Virus record (IMG/VR): IMGVR_UViG_3300035682_000031
Coordinates: 1 to 64,000 of that record
Length of the DNA stretch: 64,000 nt
Direction: 5' to 3' (one strand)
Source of the DNA: a virus
This document shows positions 1 to 7,129 of this stretch, one piece after another. The position numbers were made by a program, and so were the translations under genes. The notes under the pieces are model-generated. The model made no database searches, had not been told where the DNA came from, and was given only the letters and a program-made list of their open reading frames with translations. Each line of letters starts with the position of its first letter. The first letter of the stretch is position 1.

Positions 1-52
1 CTACAGACCCATCGCTTTGTAGGCATGTTATCATAGTTTCTGCAACAACACA
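1..52 (-). other. N-terminal start of a first intein in the polymerase (truncated by window edge)
   Basis: Polymerase codon 335 is Cys, followed by VVAETMITCLQSDGS. This matches splicing block A: an initial Cys, an acidic-Thr pair, alternating hydrophobics and a D-G turn. It sits directly after the GAxTxR polymerase motif, where homologues continue toward motif A instead. Only 17 intein residues are visible, so blocks B, F and G and any endonuclease cannot be checked. Confidence 0.65.
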
Positions 53-1054
53 ACCTCCTAAACGATGCGTGTGTGCGCCTGAGACTTTGTATGGCAACGC
101 GAGAAAACCTGTCTCGGCCAACCGAATGAAACTCTCGCAACGTGTTTGCTCAATCGTCGATTTAAGCCCCAGCCGAGCTTCGATAAGGCAGCGTACCAGC
201 TCATTGTCATGTTCCAGTAGGTCAATCATACCCTGATCCGTTTTGGCGAACGCAAAGGCTTCTTTGCCCGTTTTCGGCGACACCTTCATCGGGATATCAA
301 CATCCAAAATCTCAAGCACTTGAGCCAATTTTGGGTTGCTCATAACTGTACCCATCAACTGCATTTCAGAATCGACACCAAGCATCTGCATCAGTTTGTC
401 TTTCAGAATCTGACGACGTGCCACAACGCGTGTCAGCTCCTCTTCGATCATTGGCTGATCCAAAATAAATTCTGGGTTCGTGTACATTCGGATAACCAAG
501 TCATGCCATCGATGTTCTAATCCGGTCAATAACGGCGCCATGTAGTCGGCGAGTTTTTCCTGAATTATGCAATCATCCATACAGTACTCGCCGTAGGCTG
601 CTAGTTCTGCTTTAGAGAAGTCTGAATAACGTTTGCCCAAAGCCTTGACAACCTCGTCACCCTTAGGTGGCAGATCAAAACCTTTTGCTCGGAAAAACTT
701 GGACAAAGCCGCCAAAGAGGCACCCCCCGCTAACTTTGACACACCGCTGGTATTCGCCATCGCCATCGTATCGCGCCATGCAATTGGGTTAATGCCGTAG
801 AACCACGACGATATCGCACCATCAAAGATTGTATTCTGACAATCTACTACACACTCGTTCAAGCGCATATCGTGTAACGCTTCACGGACATACGGCTTGG
901 GCACCCAGATCGGCGCACTACCGTATTCCTTTATGCCAACGCCGATCACTTCGAACTCAGGGTGCAGAATGTATTCCTGCGTGGTCATTTTAGAAAGGCT
1001 GTAATCTTTCGAGTAGAAAGTTTCGTAGTCAATCGTTACACGTCTGGCAGTCAT
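1..1054 (-). CDS. DNA polymerase family A, N-terminal part, running off the window into an intein
   Basis: The reading frame is open from the ATG at 1054 to base 2 (351 codons). It shows a 3'-5' exonuclease domain: Exo I D9-x-E11 in TIDYET, Exo II with D78 in NTIFDGA, Exo III Y157-xxx-D161 in YCMDD. The polymerase domain begins with STIEQTR and GAHTHRLGG, the phage GAxTxR region. After G334 the frame continues as CVVAETMITCLQSDGS, which looks like an intein N-terminus rather than polymerase. The start has GGGGAAATC before it and an ATGA overlap with the gene upstream. The catalytic motifs are missing here, but motifs B and C lie at the right edge of the window on the same strand, so this is probably one gene crossing the sequence ends. 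Confidence 0.88.
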   Translation of the reverse strand, partial: MTARRVTIDYETFYSKDYSLSKMTTQEYILHPEFEVIGVGIKEYGSAPIWVPKPYVREALHDMRLNECVVDCQNTIFDGAISSWFYGINPIAWRDTMAMANTSGVSKLAGGASLAALSKFFRAKGFDLPPKGDEVVKALGKRYSDFSKAELAAYGEYCMDDCIIQEKLADYMAPLLTGLEHRWHDLVIRMYTNPEFILDQPMIEEELTRVVARRQILKDKLMQMLGVDSEMQLMGTVMSNPKLAQVLEILDVDIPMKVSPKTGKEAFAFAKTDQGMIDLLEHDNELVRCLIEARLGLKSTIEQTRCESFIRLAETGFLALPYKVSGAHTHRLGGCVVAETMITCLQSDGSV

Positions 1055-1260
1055 GATTTCCCCAAAACCAAGCGTCCGCCGAACTGCAAATGAGCTTCAA
1101 TCTCTCTAACCGACTCATACACGCTTAAGTGGCTATCCGGGTCTCCGGTCATGTACAAAAAGGTGCCGCCTTCTTCGTCGGGTGAGAAATGCTCGACTGC
1201 GTCCATGTTGACTCGGATCACAGTGACGCCATCTTTTTTACTCTTTAGTCGTAACCACAT
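1051..1260 (-). CDS. Small conserved phage protein, FlbD-like fold
   Basis: A 69-residue protein, function unknown. It resembles small FlbD-like phage proteins: a hydrophobic strand (VTVIRVNMDAVEHF), an acidic-glycine turn, then GGTFLYMTGD and a C-terminal VYESVREIEAHL helix. It starts at the TAATG overlap with the upstream gene, after the strong Shine-Dalgarno AGGAGGTGAAATA. One of the repeated GGGGCTAATTAGCCCC hairpins lies just upstream of that site. Its stop overlaps the polymerase start (ATGA), which suggests translational coupling to the polymerase. Confidence 0.7.
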   Translation of the reverse strand: MWLRLKSKKDGVTVIRVNMDAVEHFSPDEEGGTFLYMTGDPDSHLSVYESVREIEAHLQFGGRLVLGKS

Positions 1261-1619
1261 TATTTCACCTCCTGTGTGGGGCTAATTAGCCCCTGTTGAA
1301 TGTTACCGACGACTTGCTCAACAAACAAAGCCTCGGACTCGTTGGATACTGCTTTGCCTTCTTCTCGGATGAACTGCACCAGATGCACGGCCTCATGTGC
1401 GGCGGTCGCTTCAATCGAGTGATTGTGGCTCTGTGGTTCAGTTGACAAGATAATGCCCATACGCGGCCCTGTCTGAGTGCGCCATGCGTAACCGTTGATA
1501 CGTCGATCAACATCTATGTGATGCCCTGTTTTACGCGCTACAGTCACACGCATTTTTGTGGTCAGATCAAACTCAACCAAACCCAAAACTGTTTTTATCG
1601 TGCTGCTAATTTCCTGCAT
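1260..1619 (-). CDS. Small HExxH-motif protein (putative zinc metallopeptidase-like)
   Basis: A 119-residue protein. The segment TAAHEAVHLVQF contains HExxH, typical of zincins, and a downstream acidic stretch (NESEALFVEQVV) could supply the third ligand. An upstream ISTEPQSHNHS segment may form the edge strand. At about 120 residues it is a minimal domain, so it could be a small peptidase or a catalytically dead relative. GGAGGCACT precedes the ATG. It overlaps the VRR-NUC gene by 25 bp, and its last codons contain the hairpin repeat (GLISP). Confidence 0.6.
   Translation of the reverse strand: MQEISSTIKTVLGLVEFDLTTKMRVTVARKTGHHIDVDRRINGYAWRTQTGPRMGIILSTEPQSHNHSIEATAAHEAVHLVQFIREEGKAVSNESEALFVEQVVGNIQQGLISPTQEVK
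1278..1293 (-). repeat. Hairpin repeat copy 1, GGGGCTAATTAGCCCC
   Basis: Exact palindrome at the 3' end of the HExxH gene, about 18 nt before the start of the next gene and immediately upstream of its Shine-Dalgarno. One of eight copies in the leftward early region. Confidence 0.9.
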
Positions 1620-1924
1620 AGTGCCTCCAGTTCCGTTGTGTCATCCGAGACAATGAGGCAATGTCCGGACGCTTCTTCAATTTTAATGTGCTGTTGTAAT
1701 TGCAACCCCGTGGCTCGACCGCGACGCGCCTTGGCCTCAATCGCTAGGAAATGTCCGTTGATACAACAGATAAAATCAGGCACACCGATACGACTCATCG
1801 GGCCAGCTACGGGCATGAAGTGCCACGCGTTGTGGGTGTCGAGAATTTCTTTGATCTTCGCTTTAACTTTGCCCTCGGGTGTCTTCGGCGCAGCGGGTTT
1901 GCTTGCCTTGGTATATAACCTCAC
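1595..1924 (-). CDS. VRR-NUC domain nuclease
   Basis: A 109-residue protein with the compact VRR-NUC (PD-D/ExK-like) pattern: an N-terminal helix (EGKVKAKIKEILD), then IGVPDFICCINGHFLAIEAKA with the G-x-PD and E-x-K catalytic elements, then TGLQLQQHIKIEEASGHCLIV. This is the usual size for stand-alone phage VRR-NUC proteins, which cut branched or nicked DNA in replication and repair. It sits two genes upstream of the polymerase in the same overlapping string. Confidence 0.85.
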   Translation of the reverse strand: MRLYTKASKPAAPKTPEGKVKAKIKEILDTHNAWHFMPVAGPMSRIGVPDFICCINGHFLAIEAKARRGRATGLQLQQHIKIEEASGHCLIVSDDTTELEALCRKLAAR

Positions 1925-2127
1925 GGGGTTTCTCCGAGATACTTGATGCGAATGACTGCCGCAAAGTGTGGGTCGATCACACGGGACTGCTTGGGGTTCA
2001 AAGACAGATAACGCGATAGCGTACTGCGAGAAATGCTGTTGTCTTCTGCGAAAATACCAAGCGGCACCGCGCGATCCTCAACGATTTTACGCAGTTCTTG
2101 TGCGCTCATGGGTCGGAAGATGTTCAT
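1921..2127 (-). CDS. Small protein with possible helix-turn-helix
   Basis: A 68-residue protein of unknown function. The stretch GIFAEDNSISRSTLSRYLS reads like a helix-turn-helix recognition region (SRSTLSRYL), so it may bind DNA. The start overlaps the upstream stop (ATGA), and its own stop overlaps the VRR-NUC start. No homologue is recognised with confidence. Confidence 0.6.
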   Translation of the reverse strand: MNIFRPMSAQELRKIVEDRAVPLGIFAEDNSISRSTLSRYLSLNPKQSRVIDPHFAAVIRIKYLGETP

Positions 2128-2375
2128 AAACGATCCTTGAAAAACTGACTACACGTTACACCATTAGCGATCACTGCGTCGAGACCAACTACCCCGTATG
2201 TATTACCGAGCGCGTCGGTAATGGCATTACCGTAATCCACGAACAGTCTAGTATTGTCTTCGTGACAAAAAATAGCGTGTAGCGCCTTCGCTTCCTCTTC
2301 GGATTCTACGCGGATAGAAAGCTGGAACGGTTCGAACCGAGGTTCTTGTGGAAGTTTTTGTTTTTCTGCTTTCAT
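2124..2375 (-). CDS. Hypothetical protein, first gene after the 2.45-kb promoter
   Basis: An 83-residue protein of unknown function, with a charged N-terminus followed by an alpha/beta segment (LSIRVESEEEAKALHAIF). The ATG at 2375 follows AAAGGATATAGT. It is the first cistron downstream of a sigma70-type promoter and a leader hairpin, and heads the run that leads into the polymerase. Confidence 0.6.
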   Translation of the reverse strand: MKAEKQKLPQEPRFEPFQLSIRVESEEEAKALHAIFCHEDNTRLFVDYGNAITDALGNTYGVVGLDAVIANGVTCSQFFKDRL

Positions 2376-2395
2376 ACTATATCCTTTATAAAAAT

Positions 2396-2432
2396 CCCAC
2401 GCGACAAGGGGGGATGGGGTATGCCGCGTGGG
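2396..2432 (-). promoter_or_regulatory. Leader hairpin with short T run (possible attenuator)
   Basis: CCCACGCG (2396-2403) pairs perfectly with CGCGTGGG (2425-2432) across a 21-nt loop. In the leftward transcript the hairpin is followed by ATTTTTAT, then the Shine-Dalgarno of the 2375 gene. Lying between promoter and first gene, it could attenuate transcription or stabilise the message. Confidence 0.45.
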
Positions 2433-2448
2433 GGTACTACTTAATCAA

Positions 2449-2477
2449 ATTGTAACCTATGGTAAAGCGTGTGTCAA
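2449..2477 (-). promoter_or_regulatory. Leftward sigma70-type promoter TTGACA-17-TACAAT
   Basis: On the minus strand the -35 TTGACA (2477-2472) is separated by exactly 17 bp from TACAAT (2454-2449). The -10 region reads ATAGGTTACAATTT, identical over 14 bp to the promoter at 56136. It would drive the 2375 gene through the polymerase. Its -35 box overlaps the stop codon of the small upstream gene. Confidence 0.75.
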
Positions 2478-2599
2478 ACTAATTTAAACAGTGCCGACAG
2501 ACACAGATTAAAAAATCCTAATACTATGGCAATGCTCGGCGGTGTCGCACGCGCCGTATAAATCATAGCTACTATATAAAAAATATCGGATGTGCTCAC
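2474..2599 (-). CDS. 41-residue membrane peptide, GTG start
   Basis: A short frame starts with GTG in a GTGA overlap with the stop of the 263-residue gene upstream and runs to TGA at 2474. The product begins MSTSDIFYIVAMIYTA and has a hydrophobic C-terminal half (IAIVLGFFNLCLSALF), consistent with one or two membrane spans. Function is unknown. The coupling overlap is the main evidence that it is translated. Confidence 0.5.
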   Translation of the reverse strand: MSTSDIFYIVAMIYTARATPPSIAIVLGFFNLCLSALFKLV

Positions 2600-3387
2600 T
2601 TCACCACCTCAAAGTCAAATAACGTATCGGCGCGTTGTTGTGCACCTGCTTTTGTTTTGTAGATCAGACCGTTTTGCAGTCGAATTCTATCGGCGCTATT
2701 ATCAGTCCATATGTCATTGAACACTTTTGCTATACCAGGGCGCACGTCTAACGTCCAAAACAGACTCCCGTTGTTTGGTTTCTGTTCTTCCGGCGCTTCG
2801 ATCACTTTGCCGCCCGTGATGATCTGGCGTGGTTCTGGTTTGACGCGGTAAGTTGAATCCGTGTCTATGGTTCGGTCAGTGGCGTCACAACTAATCCATG
2901 AACTGCTATTGAACTTCATCTCAAGTCCGGCTTTACTTCCATACGCCAGCACCCACTCCGCCGCTTGCATAAACGTCAACTCCGTACCGGCTGGGTATGT
3001 TGGCTTGGCTGGTTCTTTCACGCGTGGTTGCGTCGGTGCATCTGGATTACGACGGTACTTATTAAACGTGACAAACGCGCCTTCCTTGAAAGGGCGTAAA
3101 TCATTACAAGGAACCCAATATTCTTGGTCACTTGCTGATACTTCCCAATGCTTCCACGGCGCGTCGTAATCTAAGCAGTCTTGTTTATATTGATCTTCAA
3201 GACTTGGGAATGGAGGTGCGTCTGGGTTGCGGCGGTACTCTATTCCTCGTATCCAGCTCGGCTTTGATGGATACGCAAAATCTTTCCAGTGTTTCTTGCT
3301 GATACCTCTATATTGCCAGTTCTCAATCGCTTTCGGATTCACCGCATATTCTGCGTCGAACAGTTTTTTCAGGTCTTCGTGTGCCAT
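2596..3387 (-). CDS. Phage protein with two YRRNPDAP repeats, paralogue family member 1
   Basis: A 263-residue protein. Two copies of YRRNPDAP (near residues 51 and 111) bracket a segment with aromatic motifs (KHWEVSASDQEYW). The C-terminal half, from AGTELTFMQAAEWVL through YRVKPEP to the Trp-rich end, is clearly related to the 212-residue product at 4065-4703. Its role is unknown; such proteins are common in phage early regions. The ATG at 3387 follows AAAGGAATTAAAA. Confidence 0.65.
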   Translation of the reverse strand: MAHEDLKKLFDAEYAVNPKAIENWQYRGISKKHWKDFAYPSKPSWIRGIEYRRNPDAPPFPSLEDQYKQDCLDYDAPWKHWEVSASDQEYWVPCNDLRPFKEGAFVTFNKYRRNPDAPTQPRVKEPAKPTYPAGTELTFMQAAEWVLAYGSKAGLEMKFNSSSWISCDATDRTIDTDSTYRVKPEPRQIITGGKVIEAPEEQKPNNGSLFWTLDVRPGIAKVFNDIWTDNSADRIRLQNGLIYKTKAGAQQRADTLFDFEVVK

Positions 3388-3389
3388 TT

Positions 3390-3632
3390 TTAATTCCTTT
3401 CTGTGAACCAGCGAGTTGGCATGTGAAGTTCGACATCTTTGCCTGATAACGTATCCATCGAACTCAACGGCCAGACCACAGTGAAATCTTGTGGCTTGGT
3501 CATGTCGTCTTCGCCGTAATTCATTTCATAGTCGATCTCATCCAAAATGGCGTCTACATCAACATTGCCTTTGACATGAGATCGAATCAGCGTGTGGGCT
3601 TGAACAAGCCCGTTGGGTGTGAATGTTTTCAT
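3390..3632 (-). CDS. Hypothetical protein
   Basis: An 80-residue acidic protein of unknown function with no recognisable motif. The segment DVDAILDEIDYEMNYGEDD is strongly acidic. It overlaps the stop of the upstream paralogue gene (ATGA at 3629-3632) and is followed after 2 nt by the 263-residue gene, so it belongs to the same leftward transcript. Confidence 0.55.
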   Translation of the reverse strand: MKTFTPNGLVQAHTLIRSHVKGNVDVDAILDEIDYEMNYGEDDMTKPQDFTVVWPLSSMDTLSGKDVELHMPTRWFTERN

Positions 3633-4075
3633 AAGAATGCTCCTTCAATCGCTGTTGTATACGCGACACAGTCTTGCTCGTTTAAAAACACCATACCGGC
3701 GCTGAGTCGAATCAGATCTTCGTCGTCACCGGTCCACCTTGTCTTAATATATTTATGTGTTGATCCTACGTTCGGCCAGAAGTAACAGATGCCGCGCGCC
3801 GGCGCTGCGGTTTCGCCGATGGGTACGTCTACGACGAGCCGTCGAGTTGCCGTTGGACTTTTTCGATATTGGGCAGTCAGTGAGATGCTGGATGAACCCT
3901 TGGCTTGTGGGTACCATAATGTACCGTGCATGTTCTGTCGTTCCAAGCCGAACAAATCACCGTGTTCACAGTAGTATGCGAGTACTTCTTCGAGCGCCAT
4001 AACAGGGTTCTCATTTGCCCCTCTAGCGTTGAAATTACGCCGCTCGAACCATTGTTTAATCCGTTTAATCATCAT
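3629..4075 (-). CDS. Hypothetical protein, paralogue family member 3 (divergent)
   Basis: 148 residues from the ATG at 4075. A longer frame opens at 4138, but GGGGGCG lies just upstream of the tandem ATGs at 4075/4072, and the later start gives a short overlap with the gene upstream. The C-terminal part (GICYFWPNVG...DDEDLIRLSAGMVFLNEQDCVAY) aligns in pattern with the ends of the 263- and 212-residue products: a Trp/Phe strand, an acidic turn, a hydrophobic strand, then a helix. Function is unknown. Confidence 0.6.
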   Translation of the reverse strand: MMIKRIKQWFERRNFNARGANENPVMALEEVLAYYCEHGDLFGLERQNMHGTLWYPQAKGSSSISLTAQYRKSPTATRRLVVDVPIGETAAPARGICYFWPNVGSTHKYIKTRWTGDDEDLIRLSAGMVFLNEQDCVAYTTAIEGAFL

Positions 4076-4703
4076 TCGCCCCCACGATTGCATCAAAGTG
4101 TGCCCGTGCTGCGCCTTCGGTTCGGTGGACAAAGCCACGTTTCAATAGGTTATGATCGATAATGTCATCACCCCATTCGCATCTGGTCACGGCGGGTTCG
4201 TGTCCGAGTCTAATTGTCCAATAACGAGCTCCCCGAACCAGTACGTCCGCCTGCGGTGCTGGATACTCACGACCATTGATCGCGCGCATTTTTTGTGGTT
4301 CGACTCGATAAGCTATCCCCCTACTCACCACATGGGATGGAGTACATTCAATCCACTCGTCATACAAATTGCTGAAAAACTGTAGCCCCGTCTTATCACC
4401 ATGCGTATCAATCCACTGCGCCACTTGCATGAACGTCAACTCTTGGCCGGGTTTGAACTCACATTTGTCTTGTGCGTGTCGCACCGCCATAATGTCATAG
4501 TCGCTGGGCTGTCCGTCCCATCGAAAGCCGATCTCTGTGTACCAGAACGCGTAGCGATGACCTATCTTGACCCAAACTGGGTATGTGTTGGTTCCCTTTA
4601 ATCGTTCTATGGATGATACGACATGTTCCGATCCGTCTCGGAGTATGACCGTATCACCAGCAGCGACGGGTGTATCTACACCGTTTAGATTAAGTGTTGC
4701 CAT
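4065..4703 (-). CDS. Hypothetical protein, paralogue family member 2
   Basis: A 212-residue protein. The N-terminal part is beta-rich (GDTVILRDGSEHVVSSIERL). The central PGQELTFMQVAQWIDTHGDKTGLQF matches the corresponding segment of the 263-residue product closely, followed by a shared YRVEP motif and a Trp-containing strand. Duplication and divergence inside this operon is the simplest explanation. The start follows GGGAGAAACAGAAA and lies just after hairpin repeat copy 2. Confidence 0.65.
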   Translation of the reverse strand: MATLNLNGVDTPVAAGDTVILRDGSEHVVSSIERLKGTNTYPVWVKIGHRYAFWYTEIGFRWDGQPSDYDIMAVRHAQDKCEFKPGQELTFMQVAQWIDTHGDKTGLQFFSNLYDEWIECTPSHVVSRGIAYRVEPQKMRAINGREYPAPQADVLVRGARYWTIRLGHEPAVTRCEWGDDIIDHNLLKRGFVHRTEGAARAHFDAIVGANDD

Positions 4704-4722
4704 TTTCTGTTTCTCCCAGTTA

Positions 4723-4738
4723 GGGGCTAATTAGCCCC
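4723..4738 (-). repeat. Hairpin repeat copy 2, GGGGCTAATTAGCCCC
   Basis: Exact copy. The stop codon of the 60-residue gene lies inside it, and the Shine-Dalgarno of the 212-residue gene follows immediately. Confidence 0.9.
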
Positions 4739-4913
4739 GCCAGTTCAATTTAAAAGTCTCGTTGCCAATGTGACACGTCTTCTGTTTGCGATGCGGCTGT
4801 GCGTCGTCCGCAGGCCACCTATGGTATTCCTGAGTGCGCGCTGCGTCAAGGTAGGCGATGATGTCGTTACAGGTTCTCAACATTTCGTCGTGTTTAAGAT
4901 ACAAGGTTCTCAT
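4731..4913 (-). CDS. Hypothetical small protein
   Basis: A 60-residue basic protein of unknown function (MRTLYLKHDEMLRTCNDII...). It starts in an ATGA overlap with the 55-residue gene upstream. Its TAA stop is formed by the hairpin repeat, so hairpin and stop are physically merged here. Confidence 0.5.
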   Translation of the reverse strand: MRTLYLKHDEMLRTCNDIIAYLDAARTQEYHRWPADDAQPHRKQKTCHIGNETFKLNWRG

Positions 4914-5077
4914 TCGTGACCCTCTCGTAAGTGTTCCTCAATAAAATAATTCAGCGTTTCCCACGTAACGCCATAATTGCAATCATGTCGCTGTTCAACG
5001 CGCGTCAGAATCCATTGGGCTTCCCAGTCCTCAAGTGGTCTATCACCGTACATATCTGCGTAGACGATGTCAAGCAT
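4910..5077 (-). CDS. Hypothetical 55-residue protein
   Basis: A short frame starts at 5077 after GGGGCG with 7-nt spacing and ends in an ATGA overlap with the next gene. The product begins MLDIVYADMYGDRPLEDWE and is rich in Trp, Glu and Asp. It overlaps the upstream gene by 8 bp. Function is unknown; the gene-packing pattern supports translation. Confidence 0.55.
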   Translation of the reverse strand: MLDIVYADMYGDRPLEDWEAQWILTRVEQRHDCNYGVTWETLNYFIEEHLREGHE

Positions 5078-5330
5078 CGTCTACGCCCCAAACCACGGCG
5101 ATCTTGCTGCCATGCTCATAAAAATCTGAGATGTTTACGGGCGCGATAAAGGTCATCGCCCGCGCCAACTCCTCCTCGCTATATAAATGATCACCCACAT
5201 AGCGATACCCTTCATCATCGGCTGGGCCGGCTTGTAACAGTTCGCCATTGATGCACACGATGTACATATCCGCGTATGGCAACTCGCTCAGTGGTTTTTC
5301 TGGGTTGCGCATCTCGATAAGTGTTGTCAT
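5070..5330 (-). CDS. Hypothetical protein
   Basis: An 86-residue protein of unknown function. It begins MTTLIEMRNP, close to the first residues of the 35-residue product at 7022-7129, and both have a purine-rich Shine-Dalgarno directly upstream, so the starts may share ancestry. It overlaps its neighbours at both ends. Confidence 0.55.
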   Translation of the reverse strand: MTTLIEMRNPEKPLSELPYADMYIVCINGELLQAGPADDEGYRYVGDHLYSEEELARAMTFIAPVNISDFYEHGSKIAVVWGVDDA

Positions 5331-5596
5331 AATATTTCCTCTAAGGCGTCGATCCAGTCTTCGATCATTTGCTTCACTTGGTCACGATTTCCTTCGTTCA
5401 AAAGGTCTTTCATTTCGCGTAGAAAAGTCCAATCGTGAAGCGCAGTATGCGGGCTTTTTGACGCGTGTCGGTTGTTTTCAATCGCCCATGCAATGCCATG
5501 TCGAAACACATCTGATAGTTGACTTGGTGTGCCAATATCTAAGCCATGAGCTTCAAGCCCCGCCTCTTCAAGTTCGGTCAAAGGTTTTTTGTTCAT
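5327..5596 (-). CDS. Hypothetical protein
   Basis: An 89-residue, mostly helical acidic protein of unknown function ending QVKQMIEDWIDALEEIL. It is embedded in the leftward string with ATGA overlaps at both ends. No motif is recognised. Confidence 0.55.
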   Translation of the reverse strand: MNKKPLTELEEAGLEAHGLDIGTPSQLSDVFRHGIAWAIENNRHASKSPHTALHDWTFLREMKDLLNEGNRDQVKQMIEDWIDALEEIL

Positions 5597-5859
5597 GACC
5601 TATCCTCGTTATCCGATTTATTTTTACCCCAATAATTTATGCAAAAAGGGCAAACCCATCCATGCTTGGTTAATTCCCAACCGCATCTTTTTAATTCGAC
5701 CGAGATGTATCGAGCCGTAGAATTAAGATCTTTGTAAGTATCGTTTGCAAGCATTCCGCCGCCCACGTTGTCATGTGACCAACAAGTTTCATCTCCGCTC
5801 CATTTCTTAGTCGGAGCATCACTTGATTTTTCACATCGCACTTCAATCCACCATGCCAT
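5593..5859 (-). CDS. Small Cys/Trp-rich protein, possible zinc ribbon
   Basis: 88 residues from the ATG at 5859. An earlier in-frame Met at 5940 is less likely, because GGAAAGGATGGTGGGTA directly precedes 5859. The protein has an N-terminal Cys (VRCEKSS) and a C-terminal RCGWELTKHGWVCPFC, which together could form a zinc ribbon (CxxC knuckle). Role unknown. Confidence 0.6.
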   Translation of the reverse strand: MAWWIEVRCEKSSDAPTKKWSGDETCWSHDNVGGGMLANDTYKDLNSTARYISVELKRCGWELTKHGWVCPFCINYWGKNKSDNEDRS

Positions 5860-5905
5860 TACCCACCATCCTTTCCTGTTAAAATAGAGCGGTGAACCAC
5901 CCGTA

Positions 5906-6772
5906 TCATTTTTGCGTCTTGAGTACGGCAATAAGCACATCTGCTTCTGTTTCCCATGCCGCCGACCGTGCCGAATCTGCCGCCGACTGTACCGACGACC
6001 ATGCCGCCGACTGTGCCGACTGTGCCGACTGTGCCGACCATGCCGCCGACTGTGCCAACCATGCCGCAGAATATACCGACTCTACCGCCGACCATGCCGA
6101 CGACCATGCCGCCGAATATCCCGAATCTGCCGCCGACTGTGCCGCCGACTGTGCCGCCGACTGTGCCGACTGTGCCGCCGAATATGCCGAATCTGCCGCC
6201 GACCGCGCCGCCAAATTTGCCGCCAACTGTACCGGCCGTGCCGCCGACCGCGCCGCCGAATATCCCGAATCTGCCGCCGACCGCGCCGCCGACTCTACCG
6301 CCGACTGTGCCGCCGATCGCCTTGAATCGTCATTCGCTCCAGCCTCCAGCCAATCAATTACATTTTGAAGAGACGACCGGCATTGTTCCGCGTAGTGCTC
6401 TTCGTTGTCTTTTAATAAAACAAGACTTCGCTTATGACGCTCAACCGCGACTTGTCGCCAAACATCATTTAAATCAGCACCTTCTGGGATAGCGTTGAGA
6501 ATCTCAAGCGTCAAGCCCTTCCGTCGCTCAGGCGTAACACCTTCGAATGTTCTTTCAAACAACATGGCAAGGTGCTCAGGTATGCCGAAAAGTTCCTCAA
6601 AATCCTTATGGTTTCCATTGGCCATGCAGCCGACTAGGCAGCCTTTAAATTCGGCAGTGCCATATTCACCTTTCCCGTATGTACCCGCCAGAAACGCATC
6701 GGCATCATAATGTAGCTGAGCCAAGCGCAATGCGCTTTCTTTGGTGTGTGTCGTGTTTGTAAACGCTTTCAT
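5906..6772 (-). CDS. Protein with long Ala/Ser-rich helical repeat tail
   Basis: A 288-residue protein. The first ~145 residues are ordinary sequence with a helical domain (PEHLAMLFERTFEGV...LNAIPEGADLNDVW). Residues ~150-275 are a long run of short units of the type SAAxSAA with Tyr, Trp, Gln or Asp in the variable position. The last ~10 residues (EADVLIAVLKTQK) are normal again. The repeat should form an amphipathic or rod-like helix. Such tails are known in other phage hypothetical proteins, but no function is established. The underlying DNA is a simple GC-rich tandem repeat prone to slippage. Confidence 0.7.
   Translation of the reverse strand: MKAFTNTTHTKESALRLAQLHYDADAFLAGTYGKGEYGTAEFKGCLVGCMANGNHKDFEELFGIPEHLAMLFERTFEGVTPERRKGLTLEILNAIPEGADLNDVWRQVAVERHKRSLVLLKDNEEHYAEQCRSSLQNVIDWLEAGANDDSRRSAAQSAVESAARSAADSGYSAARSAARPVQLAANLAARSAADSAYSAAQSAQSAAQSAAQSAADSGYSAAWSSAWSAVESVYSAAWLAQSAAWSAQSAQSAQSAAWSSVQSAADSARSAAWETEADVLIAVLKTQK
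5950..6310 (-). repeat. Imperfect tandem repeat encoding the SAA-type tail
   Basis: On the plus strand the region is a run of GCCGCCGA, CTGTGCC and ATGCCG units with 3-nt phasing and about 9-18-nt higher-order units. All the repeats stay in the coding frame of the leftward gene. Long antisense frames through it (PPTVP-type) are by-products of the same composition. Confidence 0.75.
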
Positions 6773-7038
6773 GATTTTCCTAAACTGGCGATCAACGCCT
6801 GACGTTCTTTTTCGACTTGCTGTGGGTCAATGTCTAACGCCTCCATGATGAGGTCATCCTCGTTTTTATATGTCGGATAATATAGCCAGTCGCCCGAGAC
6901 ATTATTAGTTTCCTCACACAATATGAAACCGCGTCCGCGTAAATATTCCAAAAAGTTTTGGATTATCATGCGTTCTGAGTGCGCGGCGCTGAGTTTGTCG
7001 AGTTCGGGATACTCGGCTGGTTTATTTTCGGTCGCCAT
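6769..7038 (-). CDS. Small conserved phage protein
   Basis: 89 residues from the ATG at 7038, preceded by GAGAGG. A TTG 27 nt earlier is possible but lacks a site. It contains HSERMIIQNFLEYLRGRGFILCEE, a pattern seen in many phage early proteins of unknown function. It overlaps the 35-residue frame upstream and the SAA-repeat gene downstream. Confidence 0.6.
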   Translation of the reverse strand: MATENKPAEYPELDKLSAAHSERMIIQNFLEYLRGRGFILCEETNNVSGDWLYYPTYKNEDDLIMEALDIDPQQVEKERQALIASLGKS

Positions 7039-7129
7039 CTTGTGCCTCTCGGTTAAGTTTTTCAATACTAGATAAAATTTCCATCAACTCGTATCGCGTC
7101 AAGTTGTGCATTTCAATAAGTGTTGTCAT
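7022..7129 (-). CDS. 35-residue peptide upstream of and overlapping the 7038 gene
   Basis: A short frame with a very good ribosome site (TAAAGGAAATTGAT before the ATG at 7129). The product starts MTTLIEMHNLTRYELMEIL and ends 17 bp inside the next gene, so its translation may feed the next start. The first residues match those of the 86-residue gene at 5330. Confidence 0.45.
   Translation of the reverse strand: MTTLIEMHNLTRYELMEILSSIEKLNREAQDGDRK

Noticed and set aside
5956-6492. Rightward PPTVP-repeat frame and two other frames opposite the SAA gene
   Set aside because: They exist only because the 3-nt-phased repeat is open in all frames; the leftward frame has the normal flanking domains, ribosome site and overlaps.
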